DNA of 64,000 bases from Pseudomonas serboccidentalis. Its GTDB lineage: Bacteria > Pseudomonadota > Gammaproteobacteria > Pseudomonadales > Pseudomonadaceae. The notes beneath the pieces were generated by a model that saw only the letters and a program-made list of their open reading frames with translations, was not told the origin of the DNA and searched no databases. The translations under genes and the position numbers were made by a program. Shown in pieces: positions 28,458-38,443 of this stretch (position 1 is the first letter of the stretch; every line of letters begins with the position of its first letter). The DNA lies in assembly GCF_028830055.1 (NCBI RefSeq), contig NZ_CP101655.1, positions 124,001-188,000 on the forward strand, given 5' to 3'.

Positions 28458-31028
28458 TCAGTAAACGTCGCGGCGATAGCGGCCCTGTTCGATCAGGCGT
28501 TCGACTTCGGCGGCGCCGAGGATGTCGTTGAGCACCTGATCCACGCCGGCGGCCATGCCCTGAAGGCTGCCGCAGATGTAGATCACCGCACCGTCGGCCA
28601 GCCATTGCTTCAGTTCGTCAGCGGATTCGCGCAGGCGATCCTGCACATAGATCTTTTGCGCCTGATCCCGCGAGAACGCCAGGTCCAGTCGCGCCAGATC
28701 GCCATTGATCAACCACTCTTCCAGCTCCGCGCGGCAGAGGAAATCGTGCTCGCGATTACGTTCGCCGAACAGCAGCCAGTGGCGCTGCTGACCGTCGGCG
28801 ATGCGTGCCTTGAGCAGGCTGCGCAACCCGGCCAGACCGGTGCCGTTGCCGAGCAGAATCATCGGCACCGGCGCGTTCGGCAGATGGAAGCCACTGTTGC
28901 GGCGCACGCGCAGGCTGATGCTGCCGCCGACCGGGGCATGTTCGGTCAGCCAGCCGGAACCGATGCCGAGCTTGCCATCGCTGTGTTGTTCCTGGCGCAC
29001 GATCAGCTCCAGCACACCGTCAGCGGCGATCGAAGCAATCGAGTATTCGCGCATCGCCAGCGGCACCATCGCATCGACCAGCGCCTGCGCGTGCAGACCG
29101 ACCAGATGCGCGCGATGTTCAGGCAATTGGCGCGAGGCGAGGGCGACTTCCAGCGGCTCTTCGAGGCCGTTGATCTTCACCCGGGTTTCGCCACGAATGC
29201 CAAGACCGTCGAGGAAATGCTCGACCGCCCACGCACCATTGCGCGGCAGCACTTCCACCAGGTCGCCGGCCAGCCAACTGCTGGTGCTCGGTGCGCTCAG
29301 GCCCAGCAGATAAACCGGTGCACCGCTGCTGTCGGGGTTCAGCAGTTCGCGGCGCACCAGTGTCCAGTTTTCGTAGCTCGGCGCTTGCCAGGTGTCGACC
29401 GGCGTTTGCCCGGTGAGCAGCCCGAGTTGGGTCTGCCAGTGACGCAAGGCGTACGGGTCGCCGCTGTCGACTTCGACCGGGGCGAACAGGGTCTTGCCGC
29501 CGTGCTCGCTCAGCCATTGATGCAAGCGTCGGGCGAAGCCGCAGAAGTGCGCATACTGGCGGTCACCCAGGCCGAGTACGGCGTAGTGCAGGCCATCGAG
29601 GCTTGCGGCGTTGCGCAGCACTTTGCGCTCGAAGCCGCGAGCGCTGTCCGGTGCTTCACCGTCGCCGAAGGTGCTGACCACGAACAGCGCGTGGTTCGAT
29701 TCACGCAGATCCTGCGTGCTGATGTCCGCCAGCGGCTGCACGTTCACCGGCAATCCGGCGGCCTGCAATTGCCCGGCCGTCTGCCACGCCAGTTGTTCGG
29801 CAAAACCGCTCTGGCTGGCGAAACCGATCAACCAACCGGGTGCATTGCCGGCCGGTTGTTCGAGGCCTTTGCGTGCGTCCTGAATCTGCTTTTTCTTGCG
29901 CCGCCGGTCCAGATACAGCAACCACCCGGTGATGAAAAACAGCGGCATGCACACCGCAGCGAGGGTGATGATGATCCGTCCGACGAGGCCGAAATAGCTG
30001 CCGACGTGCAGCGCGTAAATACTGGTGAGCAGTTGCGCCTTGAAGCTCTTGTCGGCGTAGCGGTCGACGCGTTGGACGATGCCGGTGGCCGGGTCGAGGG
30101 TGATCTGGTTCAGCGCGCGATCATGCGGCGAGCTGTCGAGCAGGTAAAACACGGTCGCCGGTTGCCCGGCCACTGGCGGCATGCGGATGTTATAGGCCGA
30201 CAAGCCCGGGCCGGCCGCGCTGTAGATGCTGCTCCACATCGCCGCGTAGTCGGCCGTCGGTGCCGGGCCTTCCGGCGCCGGCCCGCGACCACCGCGCACG
30301 CGTTCGTTTTGCGGTGCGTCGGAAAGCAGTCGGGTCAGGCCCTTGTTGTACCACTCGTAGGACCAGGACAACCCGGTCAACGCCAGCAGCAGATACACCA
30401 GCAAACACCAGGTGCCGGCTACCGAGTGCAGGTCCCAATTGAAGCTGCGACCCTTTTTCTTCCAGTCCAGGGTCAGCCACACGCGCCAGCTGTTCCACTG
30501 TCGTGGCCAGCGCAGGTACAGCCCGGAGAGGCAGAAGAACAACAGGATCAGGGTGCATGCGCCGGTGATGTTGCGCCCGGTGTCGCCCATGGCGAGGAAG
30601 CGGTGCAGTTGCAGCATCAGGCCGAAGAAATCCTGGCCCACGGCATCGCCCATGAACTCGCCGGTGTACGGATCGAAGTAGCGCATCTCGCCACGGCGTT
30701 CGCCTTTGGGCGGCGTGAAGTAGACGCGTGCGGCGTTGCCGCTGTCGGTCTCGACCCAGAGCATCGCGACTTTTTTGCCGGAGGTCGCTTCGATGTGCTC
30801 CACCAGTTCGACCGGAGGCAGGACGCCGGCGACCTGTTTTTCCACCTGCAGCACCGATGGGTTCAGCGCCCGCAGAATTTCGTCCTGAAACGAATAGGCG
30901 GCACCGGTAATGCCCATCAGGGCCAGCACCAGCCCGGCAGTGATGCCAAAAAACCAGTGCAACTGGAACAGGGTTTTCTTCAACACGTCACTCGCCGTCC
31001 GTTCGAAAATTGTTTTCACGGCGCGCAT
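28458..31028 (-). CDS. PepSY-domain membrane flavoprotein reductase
   Basis: This 856-residue fusion has an N-terminal PepSY-associated membrane domain (about 20-390) with hydrophobic segments near 23-45, 155-175, 205-230 and 350-380, and His residues in LQLHRF, WDLHS and ALHVGS. A flavodoxin-like FMN domain begins near 396 ([14 protein letters not shown]), an FAD domain has RxYS-type REYSIASIA at about 659, and an NAD(P)H domain has [10 protein letters not shown] at about 724. It resembles sulfite-reductase or cytochrome P450-reductase flavoproteins fused to an iron-reductase-like membrane module. Its place beside piuA suggests ferric-siderophore reduction in or near the inner membrane, which is inference. 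Confidence 0.9.
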   Translation of the reverse strand: MRAVKTIFERTASDVLKKTLFQLHWFFGITAGLVLALMGITGAAYSFQDEILRALNPSVLQVEKQVAGVLPPVELVEHIEATSGKKVAMLWVETDSGNAARVYFTPPKGERRGEMRYFDPYTGEFMGDAVGQDFFGLMLQLHRFLAMGDTGRNITGACTLILLFFCLSGLYLRWPRQWNSWRVWLTLDWKKKGRSFNWDLHSVAGTWCLLVYLLLALTGLSWSYEWYNKGLTRLLSDAPQNERVRGGRGPAPEGPAPTADYAAMWSSIYSAAGPGLSAYNIRMPPVAGQPATVFYLLDSSPHDRALNQITLDPATGIVQRVDRYADKSFKAQLLTSIYALHVGSYFGLVGRIIITLAAVCMPLFFITGWLLYLDRRRKKKQIQDARKGLEQPAGNAPGWLIGFASQSGFAEQLAWQTAGQLQAAGLPVNVQPLADISTQDLRESNHALFVVSTFGDGEAPDSARGFERKVLRNAASLDGLHYAVLGLGDRQYAHFCGFARRLHQWLSEHGGKTLFAPVEVDSGDPYALRHWQTQLGLLTGQTPVDTWQAPSYENWTLVRRELLNPDSSGAPVYLLGLSAPSTSSWLAGDLVEVLPRNGAWAVEHFLDGLGIRGETRVKINGLEEPLEVALASRQLPEHRAHLVGLHAQALVDAMVPLAMREYSIASIAADGVLELIVRQEQHSDGKLGIGSGWLTEHAPVGGSISLRVRRNSGFHLPNAPVPMILLGNGTGLAGLRSLLKARIADGQQRHWLLFGERNREHDFLCRAELEEWLINGDLARLDLAFSRDQAQKIYVQDRLRESADELKQWLADGAVIYICGSLQGMAAGVDQVLNDILGAAEVERLIEQGRYRRDVY

Positions 31029-31066
31029 TATGCCGTGGGTTGTCGAGAGCTTCTTTGATTACGCAC

Positions 31067-31099
31067 AAAGGCCCCGTTCAATTGAATGAACGGGGCTTT
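31067..31099 (-). terminator. Terminator-like hairpin downstream of piuA
   Basis: Arms CCCCGTTCA/TGAACGGGG lie between flanking AAAG and CTTT, between the piuA end and the reductase start. The T run on the minus strand is short, so it is a moderate terminator. Confidence 0.65.
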
Positions 31100-31104
31100 G
31101 TTCT

Positions 31105-31192
31105 TTGTAGGAGCTGCGGCACGCTGCGATCTTTTGATGTTGGTTTTTAAGAATCAAGATCAAAAGATCGCAGCGTGCCGCAGCTCCTACAG
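31105..31192. repeat. REP pair (REPIN), GCGGCACGC variant in both halves
   Basis: Inverted halves GTAGGAGCTGCGGCACGCTG and its complement share the same variant core. The pair abuts the piuA stop codon. Confidence 0.88.
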
Positions 31193-31194
31193 GG

Positions 31195-33453
31195 TCAGAA
31201 GTGGAAGTTGGCACTCAGCAGCGCTGTGCGACCCGCCGCCACATGGGCGTAGTGGGTCTGGAACACCTGGTCGAAGTAACGCTTGTCGGTCAGGTTTTGC
31301 AGGTTGAGTTGCAGGTCGACGTTCTTGGTCAGGGCGTAGCTGGCCATGGCGTCGTAGCGCCAGTAGGACGGGATCTCCACCGAGTTGGCGACGTTACCGA
31401 ACTGCGAGTCGACGAAGGTCGCGCCGCCGCCAATGGTCAGTTTTTCCGGGATCAGGTCATAGGTCGACCACAGGGTGAAGTTGTTGCGCGGTGTGCTCGG
31501 CATGTGGTTGCCCTTGTCGGCGGCGAGGGTGGTCTTGACCACTTCGCTGTCCATGTAGGTGTAGCCGCCGAAGACTTTCCAGTTACGTGTCAGTTTGCCG
31601 CTGTAGGTCAGCTCAAGGCCATTGACGACCTGTTCGCCATCGAGCACCTGGGTGGTGGCGCCGTCTGGGTCGTCGATACGCGCATTGGTTTTCTCGGTGC
31701 GGAACAGCGCTGCGGTCAGCGACAGATCGTCACCGAAGAAGTCCCACTTGGTACCGATCTCGTAGTTGCGGTTTTTTTCCGGATCCAGGTCGCTGTTGTT
31801 CGCCGTCAGTTCCAGGCCGCCGTTACCGCTGGTTTCGCCGGCCGGGTTGCTGGAGGTGGAATAGGCCGCGTAGACACTGCCGTTAGGCAGTGGGTTGTAG
31901 ACCACGCCGATCTGGTAGTTGAGCAGGTCGCTGGTGTTCTCGCGGGAGAAGTTGCCTGCCACCGCGCCGCGACCGCCGGTGCTGTAACCGCTGGATTCGG
32001 TCTGATAGTTGTCATAGCGCAGGCCGAGGTTCAGGGACCATTGCTCGTTGAACTTCAGCGTGTCGAAGACGTAAGCCGCCGCGGTTTTGGTGTCGGTATC
32101 GGTGTACGCGGCGCTGTCAGTGATTTTGCCCGACCAGTTATCCCCAGGCGTTGGCTTGTACAGGTTGGTGCAGTCGCCAGAACGGAACAGCGCAGCGTTG
32201 CACGTGGTGCCGCTGGCGGACGAAGTCAGCACATACGGCCGGTTGTGGGTGTCCTGGTAGGAGAACTCCAGGCCGGTGACCAGGCTGTGCTCAATGCCGG
32301 CCGTGTTGAATTTGGCACTCAGGTCGGTCTGGTTGACCCAGCCGCTGGAGGTCGAGTTGCGGCTCTTGGCGCCACGATAGACGCTGCCCTTGGCCACGTT
32401 GCCCTTGCTGTCGTCCGGGTTGCTGACGATGTAGTCGAGGGTCGAGCGCGACATGCGGAAGCTGTTGGAGACCGTCAGGTCGTCATTCAGGTCATGCTCG
32501 ATCTTGAAGGTGCCGCTGTCGTCGCTGGTCTGGCGATAGTCACGGCTGGTGAGACCATAGAAGTTGTCGCGGTTGACGTTGGCCGGTTTGTCGACGTGGT
32601 ATTTGCTGCGATTCGAACTGGAGGTCAGCGGGATGCCGTAGTCCGGAATGTCGTCGGTTTCGTTGTGGTAGTAACCGACGATCACCCGGGTGTCGGTGCC
32701 CAGGCCGAACGAGAAGGTCGGTGCCACGCCCCAGCGGCTGACGTCCACGCCATCACGTCCGGCGACGTTGGCTTCGTGCTTCATCAGGTTCAGACGGAAG
32801 GCCGAGGTGTCGGTCATCTGCTGGTTCAGGTCCAGGGTGGTGCGCTTGGTCTGGTCCGAGCCCCAGGTGAAGCCGCCATTGTAGAAACTGCCCAGTTTGG
32901 CGGTCTTGCTGACCAGGTTCAGGCTGCCACCGGTAGAGCCGGCGCCAGTGAAGGCCGAGCCCGGGCCCTTGCTGACTTCGACCGATTCGACGTCGAAGAT
33001 CTCGCGACTCTGCGAGGCCGGGTCGCGCATGCCGTCAATGAACACGTCGCTTTCGGCGTTGAAGCCCCGAATGATCGGGCGGTCACCGGCCGGGTTGCCA
33101 CCTTCGCCGGCACCGAAGGTGATGCCGGGCGTGGTACGCAGGGCATCGACCAGACTGGTGGCACCCGTGTCGCGGATCACTTGTTGCGGGATGACGGTCA
33201 CGCTTTTTGGCGTTTCGCGCAGCGGTGCGGTGTATTTTTTCGATTGCGATGTATCGGTTTTGTAGGAGGTGTCCTGTTGCTCGCCAACAACGCTGGTGGC
33301 GTCCAGCGCAATCGCATTGCCCGAGGCTTTTTCATCCGTTTGCTGCGCAGCGAAGGCCATGTGTCCGGCAGAGCCGGCAGTGATTGCCATGCCGATGGCA
33401 GAGGCGAGCAAACGCGGTGAACTGACGGCTGATTGTAGTTGTTGGCGTGACAT
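31195..33453 (-). CDS. piuA: TonB-dependent siderophore receptor (PiuA-like)
   Basis: The 752-residue outer-membrane receptor has a signal peptide, a plug domain beginning with [19 protein letters not shown] and [16 protein letters not shown], and a 22-strand barrel ending in the typical aromatic [10 protein letters not shown]. Length and neighbours (piuC, PepSY reductase, Sel1 protein) match P. aeruginosa PiuA, which takes up catechol-type siderophores and siderophore-drug conjugates. I start at the ATG at 33453, preceded by GGGGAGGGG. An in-frame start 63 bp upstream is rejected. A Fur-like palindrome lies 66 bp upstream. Siderophore specificity cannot be read from sequence alone. Confidence 0.9.
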   Translation of the reverse strand: MSRQQLQSAVSSPRLLASAIGMAITAGSAGHMAFAAQQTDEKASGNAIALDATSVVGEQQDTSYKTDTSQSKKYTAPLRETPKSVTVIPQQVIRDTGATSLVDALRTTPGITFGAGEGGNPAGDRPIIRGFNAESDVFIDGMRDPASQSREIFDVESVEVSKGPGSAFTGAGSTGGSLNLVSKTAKLGSFYNGGFTWGSDQTKRTTLDLNQQMTDTSAFRLNLMKHEANVAGRDGVDVSRWGVAPTFSFGLGTDTRVIVGYYHNETDDIPDYGIPLTSSSNRSKYHVDKPANVNRDNFYGLTSRDYRQTSDDSGTFKIEHDLNDDLTVSNSFRMSRSTLDYIVSNPDDSKGNVAKGSVYRGAKSRNSTSSGWVNQTDLSAKFNTAGIEHSLVTGLEFSYQDTHNRPYVLTSSASGTTCNAALFRSGDCTNLYKPTPGDNWSGKITDSAAYTDTDTKTAAAYVFDTLKFNEQWSLNLGLRYDNYQTESSGYSTGGRGAVAGNFSRENTSDLLNYQIGVVYNPLPNGSVYAAYSTSSNPAGETSGNGGLELTANNSDLDPEKNRNYEIGTKWDFFGDDLSLTAALFRTEKTNARIDDPDGATTQVLDGEQVVNGLELTYSGKLTRNWKVFGGYTYMDSEVVKTTLAADKGNHMPSTPRNNFTLWSTYDLIPEKLTIGGGATFVDSQFGNVANSVEIPSYWRYDAMASYALTKNVDLQLNLQNLTDKRYFDQVFQTHYAHVAAGRTALLSANFHF

Positions 33454-33518
33454 GTGAATTCCCCTCCCCAAGGATTTGAGGTCGCGGAATATAGGGTAAA
33501 CAGGTATTCGTATCAATT

Positions 33519-33537
33519 GCGAAATATTGTTATTCGC
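33519..33537. promoter_or_regulatory. Candidate Fur box in the piuA-piuC divergent region
   Basis: GCGAAATATTGTTATTCGC is an interrupted palindrome (GCGAA/TTCGC arms), 66 bp upstream of piuA and 124 bp upstream of piuC, in an AT-rich intergenic region. It matches about 11 of 19 positions of the Fur consensus. Position and gene function make iron repression likely. A weaker look-alike is AATAAGAATCAATACC near 33612. Confidence 0.5.
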
Positions 33538-33660
33538 GACGAATTTACATTCTTTACAATTTCACCTTACGGTTTTTGCCGATTCATCCGTCGTGCGGGT
33601 TTTACACGGTCAATAAGAATCAATACCATTGGCACCCCTTTACCATCAGGTACGATCGCC

Positions 33661-34341
33661 ATGCTGCTGCACATCCCCGGCCTGTTCGCCAAAGACGAAG
33701 TGCAGCGCATCCGCGAGGCGCTGGAGCAGGCTGACTGGGCCGATGGCAGGATCACCGCCGGCTATCAGTCGGCCAAGGCCAAGCACAATCTGCAACTGCC
33801 TGAAGGCCATCCACTGGCCAAGGAAATCGGCGCAGCGATGCTCGAACGGCTGTGGAAAAATCCGTTGTTCATGTCCGCCGCGCTGCCGCACAAAGTCTTT
33901 CCGCCGTTGCTCAACTGCTACACAGCGGGCGGAAGTTTCGACTTTCACATCGACAATGCCGTGCGCCAGCCCAAGGGCAGCATCGAGCGGGTGCGCACCG
34001 ATCTGTCGGCCACGCTGTTTTTCAGTGAGCCCGAGGATTACGACGGTGGCGAGCTGGAGATCCAGGACACTTTCGGCAGCCAACGGGTGAAACTCCCGGC
34101 CGGCGACATGGTGCTGTACCCGGGCACCAGTCTGCACAAGATCAACGCCGTCACCCGCGGTGCGCGCTATGCCTCGTTTTTCTGGACGCAAAGCCTGGTG
34201 CGCGAAGACAGCCAGCGCGCGTTGCTGTTCGAGATGGACGGGGCGATCCAGCAACTGACGCAAGACATGCCCGATCACCCGTCGCTGATTCGCCTCACCG
34301 GCACCTATCACAACCTGCTGCGGCGCTGGGTCGAGGTATGA
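33661..34341 (+). CDS. piuC: Fe(II)/2-oxoglutarate-dependent dioxygenase PiuC
   Basis: The 226-residue PKHD-type hydroxylase carries the iron ligands His96, Asp98 (FHIDNA) and His159 (TSLHKI), with 2-oxoglutarate-binding Arg169 ([13 protein letters not shown]) in place. The substrate is unknown; the family sits beside siderophore receptor genes. It is divergent from piuA and shares its promoter region. The stop overlaps the next gene's ATG by 4 bp. The ribosome binding site is weak, and an in-frame ATG at 33454 would extend through the piuA promoter region, so I reject it. Confidence 0.93.
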   Translation: MLLHIPGLFAKDEVQRIREALEQADWADGRITAGYQSAKAKHNLQLPEGHPLAKEIGAAMLERLWKNPLFMSAALPHKVFPPLLNCYTAGGSFDFHIDNAVRQPKGSIERVRTDLSATLFFSEPEDYDGGELEIQDTFGSQRVKLPAGDMVLYPGTSLHKINAVTRGARYASFFWTQSLVREDSQRALLFEMDGAIQQLTQDMPDHPSLIRLTGTYHNLLRRWVEV

Positions 34342-35093
34342 GTTATCAACTGCGCCGCGAAGAAGTGCTCGACGGCACGCAGCTCAGCGCCATGCTCGAA
34401 GAAAGCCCGGCCCGTGCCGCGCAGGCGATTCTGCTGGCTGCCGGCCAGGGCATTGTCGAAGCGCAGGCACTGCTCGGACAGATCCTGCTCGATGGCCGTG
34501 GCATCGCCCAGGATCAGCCGCTGGCGCTGCGTTGGTTCGGCATCGCTGCCGGGCAGGGGCACCTGATGGCGCGCAACATGCTCGGCCGTTGCCATGAACA
34601 TGGCTGGGGTTGTGTGGCGGATGCGGCGACTGCCGCGCAGCATTATCGAATCGCCGCAGATGCCGGGCTTGATTGGGCGATGTACAACCTGGCCAATCTG
34701 CTGGCCACTGGGCGAGGTGTGGCGGGGGATCAGCTTCAGGCATTGACGCTGTACAGACGCGCTGCTGAAGCAGGCCATGCGAAGTCGATGAACCTGCTGG
34801 GACGTTATCTGGAAGAAGGGCAGGTGTGCCCGGCGGATCCGTTGCTGGCGCGTGACTGGTATCGACGCTCGGCCGAGGGCGGGGATTTTCGGGGGCAGTT
34901 CAGTTACGCCGCTGTGCTGGCTGATGCAGGACTGATCGAGGACGCACTGGGCTGGTTGCGCAAGGCACTGGCTGCAGGGAATGCGAGCTTCTTGCGGGTG
35001 AGCATCGACTCATTGTCGAACGCCCGTCACCCGCAGATTCGCCAGATGGTCGATGCTTATCGGCGGCGGCTTGGTGAGTTGTTAGCTGCTTGA
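34338..35093 (+). CDS. Sel1-repeat protein
   Basis: The 251-residue protein has about four Sel1-like helical repeats, for example [55 protein letters not shown] and [16 protein letters not shown]. No signal peptide is seen. Sel1 repeats are protein-protein interaction scaffolds. It is translationally coupled to piuC and is the last gene of the piu block conserved with P. aeruginosa as I recall. The AT-rich insert begins right after its stop. Confidence 0.9.
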   Translation: MSYQLRREEVLDGTQLSAMLEESPARAAQAILLAAGQGIVEAQALLGQILLDGRGIAQDQPLALRWFGIAAGQGHLMARNMLGRCHEHGWGCVADAATAAQHYRIAADAGLDWAMYNLANLLATGRGVAGDQLQALTLYRRAAEAGHAKSMNLLGRYLEEGQVCPADPLLARDWYRRSAEGGDFRGQFSYAAVLADAGLIEDALGWLRKALAAGNASFLRVSIDSLSNARHPQIRQMVDAYRRRLGELLAA

Positions 35094-35300
35094 ATAACCA
35101 ACCAACAATCTATTCTGGCTATTGAGTAAGTAGTTGGTTTTTTGTTCTTGTATTTAATTTTAATAGTTGATGGCTTGGTGGATTGGTTTTGCCTGGTTAG
35201 TGTTGTGTTCGATGTTTGTATTCAAGTAATTGGAAGTTGCTTGCTGGCATCGAAAATTAAGTAATTATGATTAATATCCATGGAAGACAAGGAGTCTCTG
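35094..35300. other. AT-rich leader of the toxin gene
   Basis: This stretch of about 200 bp is far richer in A and T than anything nearby, with runs such as TTGTATTTAATTTTAATAG and AAAATTAAGTAATTATGATT. It contains no gene. It probably holds the promoter and binding sites for xenogeneic silencers such as MvaT, which is inference. Confidence 0.7.
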
Positions 35301-37517
35301 ATGGAGCTGAAGTTGAATGACAAGGTGGTCGAAGCCGCCGCAAACGCACCTCTGGTATTTGTGAATGCCTCGCTGGGGGCGGGTGAAGAATATAACCGGG
35401 GTACCGGTATACAACTGACAAAAGAGCAAATTATCAGTCTTAGAAAGTATGAGGTTCTCGGCCTCTCGCTTCCCGTTCGGCTGCAGGATGTTGTTGCCTA
35501 TCTAAACTATGGTGCTGGTGATGAAGGGGGGGTGGGGCTAAAAGCGTTGGACTTCCTGCGTACCTTTAGCATGACATATGATCACGCCAAACGCTGGTCG
35601 CCGTTGCGCGAAAAGATCATGTTGACGGGCACGGACCTGAAAATCTTTTCCGGCAGTATCATTCGCACAGGTAACGCCATTGTAGAAGTGTATGAGGACC
35701 TTAGAGCCTCGAGATATCTGGAAGAACACAACATCAATACGCCTGAGGAGTATCTGAGCCTGAAACGCCAGATGCCGGGGCTTCCCGAACTGGAGCTGTC
35801 TTCGGACGATATCCTGGATATCAAGGCCTATCTCAATGACTTGTTGGCTAAAGTTGCGAATTGTCATCAGGGCGCCGAGCGGGTGCGGGCCGAGCTGGAC
35901 AGTTTCGGCACCGATATGCGCGAAAAAGTGTTGCCGGAAATTGCCTTGCGACTGCAGTTTGTCTCCAGGAACACCTATCAGAACGATATCAAGACGCTGC
36001 AAGAAGGCATTGATCAGCGCGCGAATGAAATTGATGAGCTGAACAAGCAATACGATCTACTGGTACAGGAAGCGATCAAGGCGGCAGCCACTCTGAATAT
36101 TGGTGGATTGATTCTGGGTATCTACCAAGGCGTCAAGGCAGAGAAAATCCGTTCTGAACGTAACCGCCTGAAGCAACTGCAGCAGGTTGATAACCAAAGT
36201 ATGGCAAGCAAGAACCAGACGCTGAGTTCGTTGAACAAGATTCGAGATGATCTGCAGAATCTGAGTTACGTGGCCATTGAAGCCGAGGTTGCCACGCAGA
36301 ACCTCATGCTGGTATGGAATGCCCTGGGTGACTATGTCGAAGCTTCTGTCAAAGAGGTTGATGGTATTTTCGAAGCGACCTCATTGCGGCGCTTCAAGAA
36401 TCAATTGCTAAATATCATTGATCCTTGGGAGCAAATAAAAGTCAGCTCCGATCAATTACTGAAAGTATTTGAGGAGGCTGATAAGGATTATGAGAGAAGC
36501 GGTCTGGTTGTTCGGAGTAGGTCAATGATGTCTTTGCTATCGGTTAGTTCGGCTGTTCCCGCATTCAATATAACCCGGCTGCGTGAGCATAATGCTTCGG
36601 TGCAAGGGTTCAATACCACGGCTCAGATGCTCTTCGAGCAATTCGATTACATGCCTGGGACTGTCGGGACCATGAACAATCTGGCGCTCGCCGTCAACAA
36701 GGCCACCTACGACCTGCGGAGTCAGGCACAGGCCACCGGCATTTACCTGGAGCGCGCGGAGAAGAAACTGCGCAGCTATCAGGCTGAGTTGGAGTATCCG
36801 GAGGACGCGGACGAAGTTCGCGAAGATATGGAGGTCGAGCTGAAGAATATCTTCAATAAGGTATCGGTCCAGACCGAAGATCTGAAAGCTGTGCACAAGA
36901 GCATCAGCGCTCATTACGACCGCAGCGCCTCGGCCGAATGGGTCGTGACGCTCAAGGCTGAACGTGCGACGACTGTCGAGCTCAAGGTCACGTTCGACGA
37001 AAAACTCGCAGGCCTGGCTGTCGAGATGAAGTCTGTTTCCGAGGGGATTGATCTGATCGCCAAGGCGGGCATCGAGAAAATTGGCGAACAAGTGCAGTTG
37101 TCGCTGGAAAATATCAAGGCACTGGGCCTGGCGCCACCTCAGGTGCAAGTCGTCTTGCTGGCTATCGATACGCTGAAGAAAATGATTTCCGGCATTGGCG
37201 AGGCCATTTCCTTCCTCAATATGCTGGCGGCGTACAACCGACTGAATGACAAGGCAGGTGATCTGCGCACGCAGATCAACAAGTACATCAAAGACATCGC
37301 CCGGATTGATGGCCGGATTGAACTGGTCGAAACCCTGGATCAACTGGACGATGGCCGTGCGAAATACGCTGGAGAGTTCTCCATTTTGATCGATGACTTT
37401 ACGCAGTTCGCCAGTGATTTCAGGCAGAACACTTCGCTTCCCGTCGAAACCCGAGCGCAAGCTGCGATTGTTCGAGTCGCCGAAGTCGTCAAGCATTTGA
37501 AGAGCATTCATCAATAA
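35301..37517 (+). CDS. Predicted fused alpha-xenorhabdolysin-type pore-forming toxin (XaxA-XaxB in one chain)
   Basis: This is a 738-residue, mostly helical protein. Residues 1 to about 410 look like an XaxA/YaxA subunit: LTKEQIISLRKYEVLGLSLP, then DHAKRWSPLREKI, a long coiled coil, and a hydrophobic hairpin at about 260-279 (AAATLNIGGLILGIYQGV) followed by KAEKIRSERNRL. Residues about 420-738 look like an XaxB/YaxB subunit, with an amphipathic/hydrophobic stretch near 588-646 and coiled coils around it. XaxA (about 400) plus XaxB (about 350) equals this length. No signal peptide is seen, as in the known binary toxins. I start at 35301, with AAGGAG 7 nt upstream, rather than 35280, which has no binding site. 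The assignment is by pattern recognition; the A half is more secure than the B half. Confidence 0.7.
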   Translation: MELKLNDKVVEAAANAPLVFVNASLGAGEEYNRGTGIQLTKEQIISLRKYEVLGLSLPVRLQDVVAYLNYGAGDEGGVGLKALDFLRTFSMTYDHAKRWSPLREKIMLTGTDLKIFSGSIIRTGNAIVEVYEDLRASRYLEEHNINTPEEYLSLKRQMPGLPELELSSDDILDIKAYLNDLLAKVANCHQGAERVRAELDSFGTDMREKVLPEIALRLQFVSRNTYQNDIKTLQEGIDQRANEIDELNKQYDLLVQEAIKAAATLNIGGLILGIYQGVKAEKIRSERNRLKQLQQVDNQSMASKNQTLSSLNKIRDDLQNLSYVAIEAEVATQNLMLVWNALGDYVEASVKEVDGIFEATSLRRFKNQLLNIIDPWEQIKVSSDQLLKVFEEADKDYERSGLVVRSRSMMSLLSVSSAVPAFNITRLREHNASVQGFNTTAQMLFEQFDYMPGTVGTMNNLALAVNKATYDLRSQAQATGIYLERAEKKLRSYQAELEYPEDADEVREDMEVELKNIFNKVSVQTEDLKAVHKSISAHYDRSASAEWVVTLKAERATTVELKVTFDEKLAGLAVEMKSVSEGIDLIAKAGIEKIGEQVQLSLENIKALGLAPPQVQVVLLAIDTLKKMISGIGEAISFLNMLAAYNRLNDKAGDLRTQINKYIKDIARIDGRIELVETLDQLDDGRAKYAGEFSILIDDFTQFASDFRQNTSLPVETRAQAAIVRVAEVVKHLKSIHQ

Positions 37518-37531
37518 CAAGGAGCTGGGAG

Positions 37532-37550
37532 GGTGGGCTACCGGCCCACC
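37532..37550 (+). other. Hairpin between the toxin gene and its neighbour
   Basis: A perfect 7-bp stem GGTGGGC/GCCCACC with loop TACCG has no T run. It lies between the stop of the toxin gene and the next ATG. It may set the ratio of the two products. Confidence 0.55.
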
Positions 37551-37564
37551 TTCTCTGATACAGC

Positions 37565-38443
37565 ATGAATGTTCTGGCTTATGAGTTTTCAGCGGCGCAA
37601 CGGCGTGTGCTCGATCGCTACATACGATTTCTCGGCGCTTTGCCGATGACATTCAACGCGATACCACTGGTTTGCGAGCGCCGTAGAAAAGAGGGGCATC
37701 AATTGGCGGTTCTGGCCAGGGACTCGCGTCTGAATAACGCCCCTTTCAATCAGCGCTACCTGCAAGAATTCTGGGCGCGTACCGAAGCGTCAAGGCTTCT
37801 TGGCGCGGGGTATATCGGGGATCTGGAGGTTTTCACTCGCGAATCCCTGGATATCGCAGGCAAAACCTCCAGGCACGAGCCCGTCAGCCAAGTGGACTTT
37901 CGGCTGTTCAGCCTTTCCCGGTCGGCCAGCTGGAAGTTGTTTCCCGCGCAGAATGTTGCTGGCCTGATACACGAACTGGCACTTCGGTTCTATGTGCTCA
38001 GTGCCGAGATACGACGGCTGAAACACACGGTCGTGGAAGTTCACGACGAGTCATTTGGTTTGAAGTCAGTGTTTGTCAGCGCCATGGATCACCGTTCCTG
38101 CCTGTGCCATACGACTCCCACGGTTGCCCAGGGGTTGTTTGGCGATCCATTGACGACTCCGGTCTGGGACCTGGCCTATGCTTCGACTGATCCGGCCATC
38201 AGGGCGGCTGAATACAAGGCCGATGTCGTGGCGTTATTCAGTGGATTCGTTTCGGTGAGTACGCAGATGGGGTTATTCATTGAAGGGCTTTATCAGCGCC
38301 TCGACGGTCTGTGCAATCAACTCTTGCAGGCGATGAATGCGGTGAAACTGAGCGAGCTGAATTTCAAACTGGCCGCTATTACCGAGAACGCCAATGAGTG
38401 CATGGCGATGCTGAACCATCTTGAGGTATGGCTTCGCAAATAA
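37565..38443 (+). CDS. Unrecognised 292-residue protein encoded beside the toxin
   Basis: I do not recognise this protein. It has no signal peptide and no clear transmembrane segment. The N-terminal part is mixed and basic (ERRRKEGHQLAVLARDSR). The C-terminal 80 residues are predicted helical with heptad-like leucines (FIEGLYQRLDGLCNQLL, LSELNFKLAAITENANECM). It begins 47 bp after the toxin stop, on the same strand, and is closed by the shared terminator, so the two form an apparent operon. It could be an immunity or accessory factor or a third toxin component. The ATG at 37565 lacks a good ribosome binding site, so the start is uncertain. Confidence 0.7.
   Translation: MNVLAYEFSAAQRRVLDRYIRFLGALPMTFNAIPLVCERRRKEGHQLAVLARDSRLNNAPFNQRYLQEFWARTEASRLLGAGYIGDLEVFTRESLDIAGKTSRHEPVSQVDFRLFSLSRSASWKLFPAQNVAGLIHELALRFYVLSAEIRRLKHTVVEVHDESFGLKSVFVSAMDHRSCLCHTTPTVAQGLFGDPLTTPVWDLAYASTDPAIRAAEYKADVVALFSGFVSVSTQMGLFIEGLYQRLDGLCNQLLQAMNAVKLSELNFKLAAITENANECMAMLNHLEVWLRK

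Noticed and set aside
28605..31058. 817-codon open frame on the plus strand opposite the PepSY reductase
   Set aside because: Antisense shadow: composition is Gln/Arg/Ala-rich with no domain, while the minus strand encodes a clear multi-domain enzyme.
31201..33420. 739-codon open frame opposite piuA
   Set aside because: Valine/glycine-rich shadow without motifs; piuA on the other strand is unambiguous.
35280..35300. Upstream ATG as start of the fused toxin
   Set aside because: No ribosome binding site precedes it, whereas the ATG at 35301 has AAGGAG at ideal distance.
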